Origin: Volucribacter amazonae
GTDB taxonomy: Bacteria; Pseudomonadota; Gammaproteobacteria; Enterobacterales; Pasteurellaceae
DNA length: 64,000 bases
Reading direction: 5' to 3'
Assembly (NCBI RefSeq): GCF_029783845.1
Contig: NZ_LWID01000001.1
Span: 186,001 to 250,000, forward strand
Part shown: in pieces, positions 26,118 through 34,925 of the stretch
How positions within the stretch are numbered: position 1 is the first letter of the stretch
Layout: each line of letters starts with the position of its first letter
Position numbers and translations under genes: made by a program
Notes under the pieces: model-generated
What the model was told of the DNA's origin: nothing
Databases searched by the model: none
Seen by the model: only the letters and a program-made list of their open reading frames with translations

Positions 26118-26855
26118 TTATCGTGAGATTGGAGGCGGCAAAGGCTCAACCTCGCCTAAAAAGTGCGGTTCTTTTTCGGTTAATAAATCCCATAAGGCTA
26201 ATAAACGGGCAAAAAACTCTCGCACTCTTACTAAACTATAACGTTCAGGGTAATCCGCCGCAAAGCAAATGGCATCAATATGATGATATTTCGCAATAAA
26301 TAATGCTCGCTCACAATGGAATTTTTGCGTAATAATGGTAATGGAATGTGCTTTGAAAACTTGATCCGCCCGAATGACCGAATCCAAGGTACGAAATCCC
26401 GCAAAATCCATATATAAAAATTCCGCAGGAATCCCCATTTGACGTAAATCTCGATACATTGTGCGAGGTTCGTTATATTGTAATGTACGATTATCACCAC
26501 TTAACAACAAATAATCCACTTTATGTTGTTTAAATAATTGTTCTGCCGCTTGCAAACGATAATGATAAAACAAATTAGGGGTATTTTTCGCCACATATTT
26601 TGCCGTCCCTAGCACCACACCATAAGGGCGGTATGGTAGGCTATCAATATCTTGATAAATTTGTTTACGCACATAAAAACTGATAGCCTGATCCACAATA
26701 ATCAATAATAAAAACAATAATGCCAACATCGCCAATATTAGAGCAAATAATCGCTTTATTTTTGTCACAAACCAACTTTTCACCAACCTTGTTTTTATTG
26801 TTTGATGATGGTCTTGAGATAAACAAGAAGTTGCAGGCTTTTGTGATTTTGTCAT
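26118..26855 (-). CDS. sanA: SanA-like DUF218 membrane protein
   Basis: About 245 residues from the ATG at 26855; a TTG at 26885 is possible and neither has a clear ribosome site. One helix (LILAMLALLFLLLIIVDQAI) is followed by a DUF218 (SanA/YdcF/ElyC) domain: VVLGTAKYV, YLLLSGDN, NEPRTMYRDL and IITQKFHCERALFIAKYH. E. coli SanA affects envelope permeability (vancomycin exclusion at high temperature) by an unsettled mechanism. Confidence 0.85.
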   Translation of the reverse strand: MTKSQKPATSCLSQDHHQTIKTRLVKSWFVTKIKRLFALILAMLALLFLLLIIVDQAISFYVRKQIYQDIDSLPYRPYGVVLGTAKYVAKNTPNLFYHYRLQAAEQLFKQHKVDYLLLSGDNRTLQYNEPRTMYRDLRQMGIPAEFLYMDFAGFRTLDSVIRADQVFKAHSITIITQKFHCERALFIAKYHHIDAICFAADYPERYSLVRVREFFARLLALWDLLTEKEPHFLGEVEPLPPPISR

Positions 26856-26953
26856 ACAAAATAACGGCACAAGGGCAATAATCAATGATAATAAATAGAA
26901 ATGATTAGCATAGAGAAAATAAATAGAGATTTCAACTGAAAATTAAGCCGTAT

Positions 26954-26985
26954 AGATGTTTGACTATCTAGAAGTTTAGACGTCT
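26954..26985 (+). promoter_or_regulatory. Four tandem MetJ boxes upstream of metX
   Basis: Four consecutive 8-bp met boxes: AGATGTTT, GACTATCT, AGAAGTTT and AGACGTCT; the last is the exact consensus. A TTGACA (26994-26999) follows, and the metX start is 70 bp further. The array fits MetJ-S-adenosylmethionine repression. Confidence 0.85.
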
Positions 26986-27054
26986 AAAATTTCTTGACAA
27001 GCGGATTAGCTAGCGGTAGTTTATACGCCATTATAAAATCTTATAGGGAACATA

Positions 27055-28131
27055 ATGAATAAGCTAAAAAAAGCCCTGCTTTTCACCGATCAGCCATTGG
27101 AACTAAAATTAGGTGGGCAACTTAGCCAAATTGAAGTGGCTTATCAAACCTATGGACAATTAGCTACCAATAAAGACAATGTGGTATTAATTTGCCATGC
27201 CTTAACGGGAGATGCTGAACCTTATTTTAACACTGCGGAACAATCTGGTTGGTGGCAACAATTTATGGGAGAAGGGCTAGCATTGGATACTTCCCGTTAT
27301 TTTTTTATTTGTTCTAATGTGTTGGGTGGCTGCAAAGGTAGTACAGGCCCTGCCTCGATCAATCCACAAACCCAGCAACCCTATGCAAGCCAATTTCCAG
27401 CCATTACAGTACAAGATATTGTCAATGTCCAAAAAGCCCTATTACAATACCTAAATATTCCCCATTTACATGCCGTAATTGGCGGTTCATTTGGTGGCAT
27501 GCAAGCTAACCAATGGGCAATTGATTATCCGAATTTTATGGATAATGTGATTAATCTCTGTTCTTCACTGACATTAAGTGCAGAAGCTATTGGTTTTAAC
27601 CACATTATGCGTCAAGCAATCATCAACGATCCGCATTTTCATCATGGTAATTATTATGGAAAAACCCCTCCAGCACAGGGATTAGCTACCGCTCGTATGT
27701 TGGGTATGCTAACTTATCGCACCGATTTACAATTAGCAAAAGCCTTTGGACGTGCTACCAAAAATGATGGGGAATTTTGGGGAGATTACTTCCAAGTAGA
27801 ATCTTACCTTAGTTACCAAGGAAAAAAATTCTTAACACGCTTTGATGCCAACAGCTATTTATATCTACTACGAGCGTTAGATCTCTATGATCCAGCTTTA
27901 GGCTATAACGACAGCAAACAAGCATTAGCACGTATAAAAGCACGTTACACCTTAGTCGCCGTAGCAAATGATCAATTATTTAAGTTAAATGACTTACATA
28001 AAACCAAAACATTATTAGAACAAAGTGGTGTTAATCTTCACTACTACGAATTTTCTTCTGATTATGGACACGATGCTTTCCTCGTGGATTATGATCTATT
28101 TGAAAAACCCATTATGCAAGGATTAGGATAA
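27055..28131 (+). CDS. metX: Homoserine O-acetyltransferase
   Basis: A 358-residue alpha/beta hydrolase of the MetX family. Motifs: LICHALTGDAEPY, FICSNVLGGCKGSTGPAS, the nucleophile elbow VIGGSFGGMQANQWAIDYP, and the C-terminal DYGHDAFLVDYD with the catalytic His. It acetylates homoserine with acetyl-CoA for methionine synthesis. Its upstream MetJ boxes support this role. Confidence 0.95.
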   Translation: MNKLKKALLFTDQPLELKLGGQLSQIEVAYQTYGQLATNKDNVVLICHALTGDAEPYFNTAEQSGWWQQFMGEGLALDTSRYFFICSNVLGGCKGSTGPASINPQTQQPYASQFPAITVQDIVNVQKALLQYLNIPHLHAVIGGSFGGMQANQWAIDYPNFMDNVINLCSSLTLSAEAIGFNHIMRQAIINDPHFHHGNYYGKTPPAQGLATARMLGMLTYRTDLQLAKAFGRATKNDGEFWGDYFQVESYLSYQGKKFLTRFDANSYLYLLRALDLYDPALGYNDSKQALARIKARYTLVAVANDQLFKLNDLHKTKTLLEQSGVNLHYYEFSSDYGHDAFLVDYDLFEKPIMQGLG

Positions 28132-28138
28132 AGGCTAA

Positions 28139-28594
28139 TTATCCCCCTTGGTAAACCCTTATTAACTTGCCCCGCTGCCCGTCCCAATCAAGTTCCGCAA
28201 TGGTGGCAGGATAAAAACTCACGAATTGGTTAGCACAAAATTCATTAACAATACTCCCCACCAAAGGTAAATGAGAAATAATTAATAAACAATCTACCCC
28301 CTGCTGATTAAGCAACGCCACATAATCTCGCACCAAATTCGCGTCCCCATAAGGTGTCAATTCCTGCCAAGTTTCTTGCTTAAGCCCATCAACAAATTTC
28401 CGATTAACCTGAACAAAAGTTTGCTGAGCCCGCAAATAAGGGCTAACCAACACATACTGAGGATAAATCCCCGCCTTAAATAATTTTTCCCCTTGCTCCC
28501 CACTCTGCTGCTGTCCAAACAACGTTAATGGACGCAGCTGATCACTTTTAGCCATAACTTCGGCTTCCCCATGACGCATAACCAAAATTTTCAT
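28139..28594 (-). CDS. sixA: Phosphohistidine phosphatase SixA
   Basis: 151 residues. The histidine phosphatase signature VMRHGEAE lies at the N terminus, with the second His in LLIISHLPLVG. E. coli SixA removes phosphate from His of the nitrogen PTS phosphocarrier NPr (first described with ArcB). It is convergent with metX, 7 bp apart. Confidence 0.92.
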   Translation of the reverse strand: MKILVMRHGEAEVMAKSDQLRPLTLFGQQQSGEQGEKLFKAGIYPQYVLVSPYLRAQQTFVQVNRKFVDGLKQETWQELTPYGDANLVRDYVALLNQQGVDCLLIISHLPLVGSIVNEFCANQFVSFYPATIAELDWDGQRGKLIRVYQGG

Positions 28595-28811
28595 GTTTTC
28601 TTCCTATATGTTAAAATTAACGCTAAAATTAAAATCAATTTACTTTAACTTTTCAATCCAAAACTCATATTTTTCTTTATTTTTATATTTTCTGACCGCA
28701 CTTTAATATAACTTTAGTCAAGACAAAAATATTTCACCAAATAAACTTCAACAAATTGAATTAAGTATAAGATTACCTTTAAATTTATCTAATTTTATTA
28801 TAATAATAAAA
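28595..28811. other. AT-rich gap at the start of the rhs block
   Basis: Contains an uptake signal at about 28697 and otherwise only AT-rich DNA. No gene or structured element seen. Confidence 0.5.
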
Positions 28812-29128
28812 TTAGAATAGATAATTATAATATATAGAAATTAAAAAATATAACAATGCACAACAAATAAACATCATAATAATAAAATTAATTAAAATAA
28901 TTATTAAACTAACATTATCCATGGATCTATGTATATATTTTAAATATAACTGTATCAATAATAAAATTATTGGAGTATATATAAAAACAGTAATTCCTTC
29001 AAGTCTAAAAAAAGAAGGGGAAATAAATAATCCATAACTATCTTATTTTCACCAAAAAATAATAATATATGTATCATAATGAAAACATATATAACTGCTA
29101 TTATATCTTGAATAATTAACTTTCTCAT
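28812..29128 (-). pseudogene. Frameshifted copy of the 104-aa membrane immunity-like gene
   Basis: Begins MRKLIIQDIIAVIYVFIMIH, matching MKKKLIYQDTIVVIYVFIMIH at 33182. The frame breaks after DYLFPLLF and resumes in another frame as FFRLEGITVFIYTPIILLL, ending SIYYNYLF. The intact paralogue lies at 32868-33182. Confidence 0.75.
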
Positions 29129-29136
29129 ACTATCCT

Positions 29137-29222
29137 CTAATATTTATTTTTTATTTTATCATACTCTTTTAAGACATCTGTAACAAAATCCTGACAGTTA
29201 TTAAATAGTCCACTATAAAATC
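29137..29222 (-). pseudogene. Remnant of an Rhs toxin tail (NNCQDF type)
   Basis: Reads FNNCQDFVTDVLKEYDKIKN to a stop nine bases before the pseudogene above. It matches the C terminus of the Rhs fragment at 33197 (NNCQDFVTDVLKEYKKIK). Only this tip survives. Confidence 0.7.
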
Positions 29223-29291
29223 AATATGATTTTTCATCAAAAACTTTCTATTTCTTACCTCACTTTTTACTCAAAATAATATTAAGTAATT

Positions 29292-29891
29292 TTATAACAC
29301 ATTTTTATTTACATATCCCCAAAACTCTTTCGCAATATCACTCATATAACAAATATTATTTTTATCTAAATATACAATTAACTCACTAATTAAATATAAT
29401 TGTGTATTATTAAACTTGCTAATCAACTCATTAATTTCAACATTATCCCATTTACAATATGAATAATATGGATCAATATAACGATTAGGATCTAATAAAG
29501 TTACCAAATAGAATGGTCGATCTCCTTCTCTTTTTACATCTAACATATCAGATACTGATAAAATATAAAATAAACTCATAAAATTAATATAATATGAATA
29601 ATAAAAACTATCTTCATCTTCATCAAATTCTTTATAATAATCACTCATTAATTTATATAATAAAAAAGGCTCACTATTAATAAAATGACTAATCTCTCTT
29701 AAATTTAAATCTTTTATAATATCTTTCGTACTTCTTCCGTTAAAAATATACATTGTTTCTGTATCATATGAACCTTCATATCTGGCAATATATTCATTAG
29801 GTACATCATATACAACATAATCTGATTCAAAATATTTAAAAACAACTTCTTCAACTTCGTTCATATCTTGAAAATTTATTTTTATTTCCAT
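29292..29891 (-). CDS. Immunity-like protein, 199 aa, copy 1
   Basis: No family recognised. Acidic, aromatic-rich cytosolic-type protein (MEIKINFQDMNEVEEVVFKY, DVKREGDRPFYLVTLLDPN) with extremely AT-rich codons. It is about 85-90% identical by eye to the protein at 31247, which directly follows an Rhs fragment with a Cys-rich toxin tip. I infer that both are immunity proteins. This copy has no adjacent matching toxin, so it may be an orphan protector. Confidence 0.65.
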   Translation of the reverse strand: MEIKINFQDMNEVEEVVFKYFESDYVVYDVPNEYIARYEGSYDTETMYIFNGRSTKDIIKDLNLREISHFINSEPFLLYKLMSDYYKEFDEDEDSFYYSYYINFMSLFYILSVSDMLDVKREGDRPFYLVTLLDPNRYIDPYYSYCKWDNVEINELISKFNNTQLYLISELIVYLDKNNICYMSDIAKEFWGYVNKNVL

Positions 29892-29982
29892 AATAATAAC
29901 CTATTAAAAACACATTAAAGATATATAATAAAATTATTATATCAACAATCAATATTCTTTTTATTGAAAAATTAATCATTTT

Positions 29983-30332
29983 TTAGCATGTATATCCTTG
30001 AAACTTTAATATAGCATTAATTAAGTATAATAAAGAATAATTTCCTTTTTCATTAACCACTCCAATCCTATTACAATAATCAATATTGTCTTTAAATATG
30101 TTTCACTATTAACATTAGGAATATAATATGATGCTTTCACTATAGGAACAGTACTTTTCATAAATAAAAAATTACATGTTTTATAAGCTATAGATAATTT
30201 TAGTTTATTCCCTATAGAATCAAATACTTCATAACAATCTATATCATATATTTCTAAATATCTTTCTAAAAAATTAAGACTGGAAAATATATTAATATCA
30301 CCATTTTCATTAACAATATAAGTATTTTTCAT
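29983..30332 (-). pseudogene. Small immunity-like gene, frameshifted near its 3' end
   Basis: Starts MKNTYIVNENGDINIFSSLN and lies 14 bp after the Rhs fragment ending at 30347. The open frame ends at 30021 with an unnatural tail (LEWLMKKEIILYYT). In another frame the DNA reads DYCNRIGVVNEKGNYSLLYL and on to GYTC at 29983, a much better protein. Loss of four bases in a TTGATTGATT-like stretch near 30077 would explain the break. It is probably the immunity gene of the neighbouring tip, now damaged. Confidence 0.6.
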
Positions 30333-30346
30333 TAGAACCTATCCCA

Positions 30347-31195
30347 TCAAGAGCTATCTGATTGCTTCGTTTCCCAAGGTCTATGCCGACCTATTCCTTG
30401 CGCATCAGGAGTTTTTCCATTTACTGGTTTTCCTCTTCTATGATAATGAGGATATTTCCCAATAGGGTGATTCGTCCTATTTCCAAAAGGAGCTATTCTC
30501 ATATTTTTTCCTATTTTTAATTCTTTCCCTAATTTGGCACATTTAGCAACATTACCTACTGCTGGTCCCGTAATAGCCCCTATCCCTGCACTTATCGCAA
30601 TTTCTGAATAATCAAAATCATTCCATTTCTTATCATCCTCTAAAACATTATCATACATTTGCGTTCCTGTTTCTACCGCTGCTCCAGATATAGCTCCTAC
30701 AATTATAAAATATACAATAGGATTTAACCCCAACGGATCAACCCAGCTAACTGTATTTGGGGCGAACTGATACAAATTCTCCCCACCCAATAACCCTATC
30801 GGATCACGTTGGGTAAAACGCCCCATATGCGAATCATAGTAACGGTAGAAGTTATAATGCAAGCCTGTTTCTTGATCGTAATATTGATTTTGTAAGCGGA
30901 AAGGTTGATGTATATTTTCAATCAATGAAGTTTGATGTTTAATCACTCCCCAGCCTTGATAATCCCCATACCAACAGAGTTTTCCTTGCTCATCTGTAAG
31001 CTCTCTCGGTATTCCGATTTGATCGCAATGGAAGTAATAAATGCTTTGCTTTTCACCATCATTTTCTACCTGTGCCAAAGGCTCATAGCTCGCTGGGTGG
31101 CTGTAAATATACTGATAAGTGCGGTCGGTTTTATGATGTTTTTCTTGCAATAAATGGCTGCCGTCCCAAATAAATTCAATCCGGCTTTCCATCAA
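30347..31195 (-). CDS. Truncated Rhs protein with a putative nuclease-like toxin tip
   Basis: 282 residues. The first 135 or so are the end of an Rhs core: HCDQIGIPRELTDEQGKLCW, YDQETGLHYNFYRYYDSHMG, RFTQRDPIGLLGGENLYQF and the DPLGL cleavage-type motif. A hydrophobic Gly-rich segment and a polar tip follow, RIAPFGNRTNHPIGKYPHYH to GIGRHRPWE, a conserved Rhs tip whose activity I cannot name with certainty. It lacks the whole N-terminal shell-forming part and has no evident promoter, so it is probably a silent module. Confidence 0.75.
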   Translation of the reverse strand: MMESRIEFIWDGSHLLQEKHHKTDRTYQYIYSHPASYEPLAQVENDGEKQSIYYFHCDQIGIPRELTDEQGKLCWYGDYQGWGVIKHQTSLIENIHQPFRLQNQYYDQETGLHYNFYRYYDSHMGRFTQRDPIGLLGGENLYQFAPNTVSWVDPLGLNPIVYFIIVGAISGAAVETGTQMYDNVLEDDKKWNDFDYSEIAISAGIGAITGPAVGNVAKCAKLGKELKIGKNMRIAPFGNRTNHPIGKYPHYHRRGKPVNGKTPDAQGIGRHRPWETKQSDSS

Positions 31196-31246
31196 AAACT
31201 TTCTATTTCTTACCGCACTTTTTACTCAAAATAATATTAAATAATT

Positions 31247-31849
31247 TTATAACACGTTTTTATTTACATATCCCCAAAATTCTTTTGCAATATCACTCAC
31301 ATCACAAATATTATTTTTATCTAAATATACAATTAGCTCACTAATTAAATATAATTGTGTATTATTAAACTTGCTAATCAACTCATTAATTTCGACATTA
31401 TCTCTCTTCCAACATGAATAATATGGGTTAATATATTGATTAGGATCTAATAAAGTTACTAGAAAAAAGGGACGATCTCCTTCCCTTTTTACATCTAACA
31501 TATCAGATACTGATAAAATATAAAATAAACTCATAAACTTAATATAATATAAATAATAAAAATCATCTCGCCCCTGCTTAAAATCTGAATAATAGTCACA
31601 TAACAATCCATATAATAAAAATGGTGGATCATTTACAAAATGGCTAATTTCTCTTAGGTTTAAATCTTTTATAATATCTTTCGTACTTCTTCCGTTAAAA
31701 ATATACATTGTTTCCGTATCATATGAACCTTCATATCTAGCAATATATTCATTAGGTACATTATATAAGACATAATCTGATTCAAAATATTTAAAAACAA
31801 CTTCTTCAACTTCGTTCATATCTTGAAAGTTTATTTTTATTTCCATCAT
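31247..31849 (-). CDS. Immunity-like protein, 200 aa, copy 2
   Basis: A close paralogue of the gene at 29292. It follows the Rhs fragment with the Cys-rich tip by 10 bp, the usual place for its immunity gene. The duplicated segment includes the downstream spacer (AACTTTCTATTTCTTAC), so the copies arose by duplication of at least 660 bp. No named domain recognised. Confidence 0.7.
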   Translation of the reverse strand: MMEIKINFQDMNEVEEVVFKYFESDYVLYNVPNEYIARYEGSYDTETMYIFNGRSTKDIIKDLNLREISHFVNDPPFLLYGLLCDYYSDFKQGRDDFYYLYYIKFMSLFYILSVSDMLDVKREGDRPFFLVTLLDPNQYINPYYSCWKRDNVEINELISKFNNTQLYLISELIVYLDKNNICDVSDIAKEFWGYVNKNVL

Positions 31850-31859
31850 AATAACCTAT

Positions 31860-32819
31860 TTAATTAAAAATCTTTTTTGCTTTTTCTTGGCAATATGCAT
31901 AAGTAGTCCATGCTCTTTCTGCTTCTTCTTGATGTTTAAGATCTCCTCCAGCAAAACATTTCTTATTAATTTTATCTCTTGTCATCGCACATTGCTGATT
32001 TAAAAGCATCCTGTAATTTATTTGATCTATAGTTAAACCTTGCTCATTACAATTTCTCTTTTTATTACAATAATAATTCTTATTTCTTTGTAAATCATCT
32101 AATTCACCTGGCGTACAATTCCCTCCAAGATTTGTTCCACTATGATGTGCTTCTGATAACTCTATGGCTTTCTCACTTACCACAATTTCCTCCAACATTA
32201 TGCTATCTTCTTCTTTTTCTTGTCTTCTTGTCGTAGAAATTGAAGTTCCCATAGCTATTATTTGAGCACCTATTATTCCCATCGCCATAATAGCAACGCC
32301 ATAGCCAACTAATAATAAAGGCATTAATCCTAAAGGATCAAAAACATTCTGTATCGTACCTTCAAACCGATATAAATTATTACCACCTAATAACTTTATC
32401 GGATCACGCTGAGTAAAGCGTCCCATATGCGGATCATAGTAACGATAAAAATTATAGTGCAAGCCTGTTTCTTGATCGTAATATTGGTTTTGTAAGCGGA
32501 ATGGTTGATGAATATGCGGTATTAAAGCATACTCGTTTTTAACCGATCCCCAGCCTTGATAATCCCCATACCAACAGAGTTTTCCTTGCTCATCAGTAAG
32601 CTCTCTCGGTATTCCGATTTGATCACAATGGAGGTAATAAATGGTTTGCTTTTCGCCATCATTTTCTATCTGTGCCAAAGGCTCATAGCTCGCTGGGTGG
32701 CTGTAAATATACTGATAAGTGCGGTCAGTTTTGTGATGTTTTTCTTGCAATAAATGGCTGCCGTCCCAAATAAACTCAATCCGGCTTTCTTCTAAAAACT
32801 TGCCATTTTCTGACCGCAC
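31860..32819 (-). CDS. Truncated Rhs protein with a Cys-rich toxin tip
   Basis: The Rhs core end (HCDQIGIPRELTDEQ, YDQETGLHYNFYRYYDPHMG, RFTQRDPIKLLGGNNLYRF) diverges at the normally invariant DPIGL (here DPIKL). It is followed by DPLGL, a hydrophobic stretch and a tip with six or more cysteines: CTPGELDDLQRN, NQQCAMTRDKINKKCFAGGD. That pattern resembles the Ntox16-like tips of polymorphic toxins; the domain name is tentative. Core homology extends in frame upstream to about 32842, then stops. The listed start is a GTG lying within an uptake signal and may not be used. Confidence 0.7.
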   Translation of the reverse strand: MRSENGKFLEESRIEFIWDGSHLLQEKHHKTDRTYQYIYSHPASYEPLAQIENDGEKQTIYYLHCDQIGIPRELTDEQGKLCWYGDYQGWGSVKNEYALIPHIHQPFRLQNQYYDQETGLHYNFYRYYDPHMGRFTQRDPIKLLGGNNLYRFEGTIQNVFDPLGLMPLLLVGYGVAIMAMGIIGAQIIAMGTSISTTRRQEKEEDSIMLEEIVVSEKAIELSEAHHSGTNLGGNCTPGELDDLQRNKNYYCNKKRNCNEQGLTIDQINYRMLLNQQCAMTRDKINKKCFAGGDLKHQEEAERAWTTYAYCQEKAKKIFN

Positions 32820-32867
32820 TTTGGCGATACTTTTGCCTGCTACCTAAAAATTAAGATTATAACCAAA

Positions 32868-33182
32868 TTAAAGATAAGGATAATATATAGCAAGCAAAAT
32901 ATATATAATTGAACAACAAAGGAACATCATTATTAAGAAATTCACTATAATGACTAATAAATTAACATCTTTCATAGCTCTATTAATATATTTATAATAT
33001 AGTTGAAAAATTAATAAAATAATAGGTGTATAGATAAAGAATGTAACTCCATTATATCTAAAAAAAAGAAGATAAGATATATATTCTCCAATTATCTCAT
33101 CTTCACAAAAAAATAATATATGTATCATAATAAAAACATATATAACTACTATTGTATCTTGATAAATTAACTTTTTTTTCAT
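32868..33182 (-). CDS. Small membrane immunity-like protein, 104 aa
   Basis: Three predicted membrane helices (VVIYVFIMIHILFF, FFIYTPIILLIFQLYY, LLVIIVNFLIMMFLCC). It follows the Rhs tip ending in NNCQDF by 14 bp, so it is probably its immunity protein. A membrane immunity protein suggests a toxin acting at or from the envelope. A decayed copy lies at 28812. Extremely AT-rich. Confidence 0.65.
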   Translation of the reverse strand: MKKKLIYQDTIVVIYVFIMIHILFFCEDEIIGEYISYLLFFRYNGVTFFIYTPIILLIFQLYYKYINRAMKDVNLLVIIVNFLIMMFLCCSIIYILLAIYYPYL

Positions 33183-33196
33183 ATCTCTATCCTTAA

Positions 33197-33958
33197 TTAT
33201 TTTATTTGCATTTTAATTTTTTTATACTCTTTTAACACATCAGTCACAAAATCTTGGCAGTTATTAAAGAGAATATTATATTGCTCAGGAGCATATTTAG
33301 GTTTAAATCCAGATATTTTTACTCCATATTGTCCTACGGAAGAATATACAGGAACCTGCTTTTCTTTTACGTTTTTTACTGCTTTTAACATAATCTCATC
33401 ATCATATTGAACGTTTGAACATTTATATTGTGATAATAAACGTGGATCTTTTTCTTCATAAATTCCTAAAATCTTCCCTTTATCATCTTTGATTCCTGAA
33501 TAACCAATATTAGAACCATTTTTAAACATAATTTGCTCATGAAAAAATCCTAAATCAAAACCATCTCTAGATGAAGGATCGAAATCACTATAAATTTTGT
33601 TTCCTTGATTGAAATCTAAAGGTCTAGTACATATAACCGCCAACCCAGACGGATCAACCCAGCTAACTGTATTTGGGGCGAACTGATACAAATTCTCCCC
33701 ACCCAATAACCCTATCGGATCACGCTGAGTAAAGCGTCCCATATGCGGGATCGTAGTAACGGTAGAAATTATAGTGCAAGCCTGTTTCTTGATCGTAATA
33801 TTGGTTTTGTAAGCGGAATGGTTGATGTATATTTTCAATCAATGAAGTTTGATGTTTAACCGCCCCCCAGCCTTGATAATCCCCATACCAACAGAGTTTT
33901 CCTTGTTCATCAGTAAGCTCTCTCGGTATTCCGATTTGATCGCAATGGAAATAATATT
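33197..33958 (-). pseudogene. Rhs fragment with a papain-like toxin tip, frameshifted in the core
   Basis: The tip (about 33200-33640) carries GFDLGFFHEQIMF and YNILFNNCQDFVTDVLKEY. This His...Asn-Cys arrangement is typical of permuted papain-like (NlpC/P60, LRAT-like) hydrolases. The core part (HMGRFTQRDPIGLLGG) is broken near 33749 by one extra G in CATATGCGGGATC (CATATGCGGATC in the sister at 32430), so the listed 33197-33838 frame starts in shadow sequence. Core homology stops at about 33957. Confidence 0.7.
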
Positions 33959-34036
33959 TCTTCTAAAGGGTTGCTAACCATAATCAAACTGCCTTGTTTA
34001 TCATAAGCATAGAGTTACATTTGATTATCCATAATA
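33958..34036 (-). pseudogene. Second rhs remnant next to the IS element
   Basis: Reads LYAYDKQGSLIMVSNPLEE, an Rhs-type repeat from further upstream in the protein, joined out of frame to the core end at about 33957. This implies an internal deletion. The IS630-family element starts at its far side. Confidence 0.6.
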
Positions 34037-34925
34037 TAGTAAAATCTAATTAAATACGCTACAATATTCACATGGCATACTCAAAAGACTACCGACAAAT
34101 GATATTAGCCAAACTCAAAGGTGGCGCAAGCTTTCGAGAATTGGCACAAGAATTTCAGCTCAGTACCAATACCATCCAGAGATGGAAGAAAAACCCTGAA
34201 CGAAAGAAACGTATTGTTAAACCTTATAAGATTGATAACGAGCTCCTCAAAGCCGATGTTGAAGCTTATCCCGATGATTATCAATGGCAGCGAGCACAGC
34301 GTTTAGGTTGTAGCCAAAACGCCATTTGTACGGCTTTAAAAAGGCTCGGAATAACACGTAAAAAAAGACGTTAGCGCATTCTCAAGCAAATACTGAAAAA
34401 CGAAAGTCTTTTCTTAATGCGCTAAAAGCATTTAAAAAAGCGGGAAGAAAAATCATTTATTTAGATGAGAGCGGCTTTAAAATGCATGACAACAGACCGC
34501 ATGGGTATGCTCAAAGAGGTAAGCCTTGTCTTAGCCAATCCAACTGGCAACTTAAAAACCAGAGCAATGCCATCGGTGCTGTGCTTAATCAACAGCTCTT
34601 TGCTGTGGGGCTGTATGATTGCAGTATCAATAGCGATGTTTTTCGTGGTTGGGTCGAGCAGTTATTACTTCCGCAACTTCCTGATAACAGTGTTATTGTG
34701 ATGGATGATAATGCCGCTTTTCATAAAGGTTCAGACACAAAAGCATTGATAGAAGCTGCGGGGCACACCATTCTCTGGCTCCCACCTTACAGCCCTGACC
34801 TTAATCCAATTGAACGTACTTGGGCTTGGATAAAGCAAAAACGTAAAGAATGGCGGTTAAATTGCATCGACCGTTTATTCTTTTATTTTATGTGGTTATG
34901 TGGCGATTTTTAATGGGTTTTACTA
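34037..34925 (+). mobile_element. IS630-family insertion sequence
   Basis: About 889 bp between inverted ends TAGTAAAATCTAATTAAA and (complement) TAGTAAAACCCATTAAA, each flanked by TA, the target of this family. Encodes a two-frame DDE transposase. The right flank is half of a family B repeat; the left flank is rhs. Its other half is not across the element, so the flanks were rearranged after insertion. Confidence 0.85.
34072..34913 (+). CDS. IS630-family transposase, two frames joined by -1 frameshift
   Basis: The first frame (34072-34374) gives 100 residues with a helix-turn-helix, MAYSKDYRQMILAKLKGGAS and LSTNTIQRWKKN. The second continues to 34913 with the DDE residues in IIYLDESGF, VIVMDDNAAFHKG and YSPDLNPIERTWAW. 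The frames meet at seven A plus G (about 34359-34366), where a -1 shift gives RKKKTLAHSQ and joins them without loss. Such frameshifting is known in IS630 members, so the element may be intact. A simple indel is the alternative. Confidence 0.8.
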
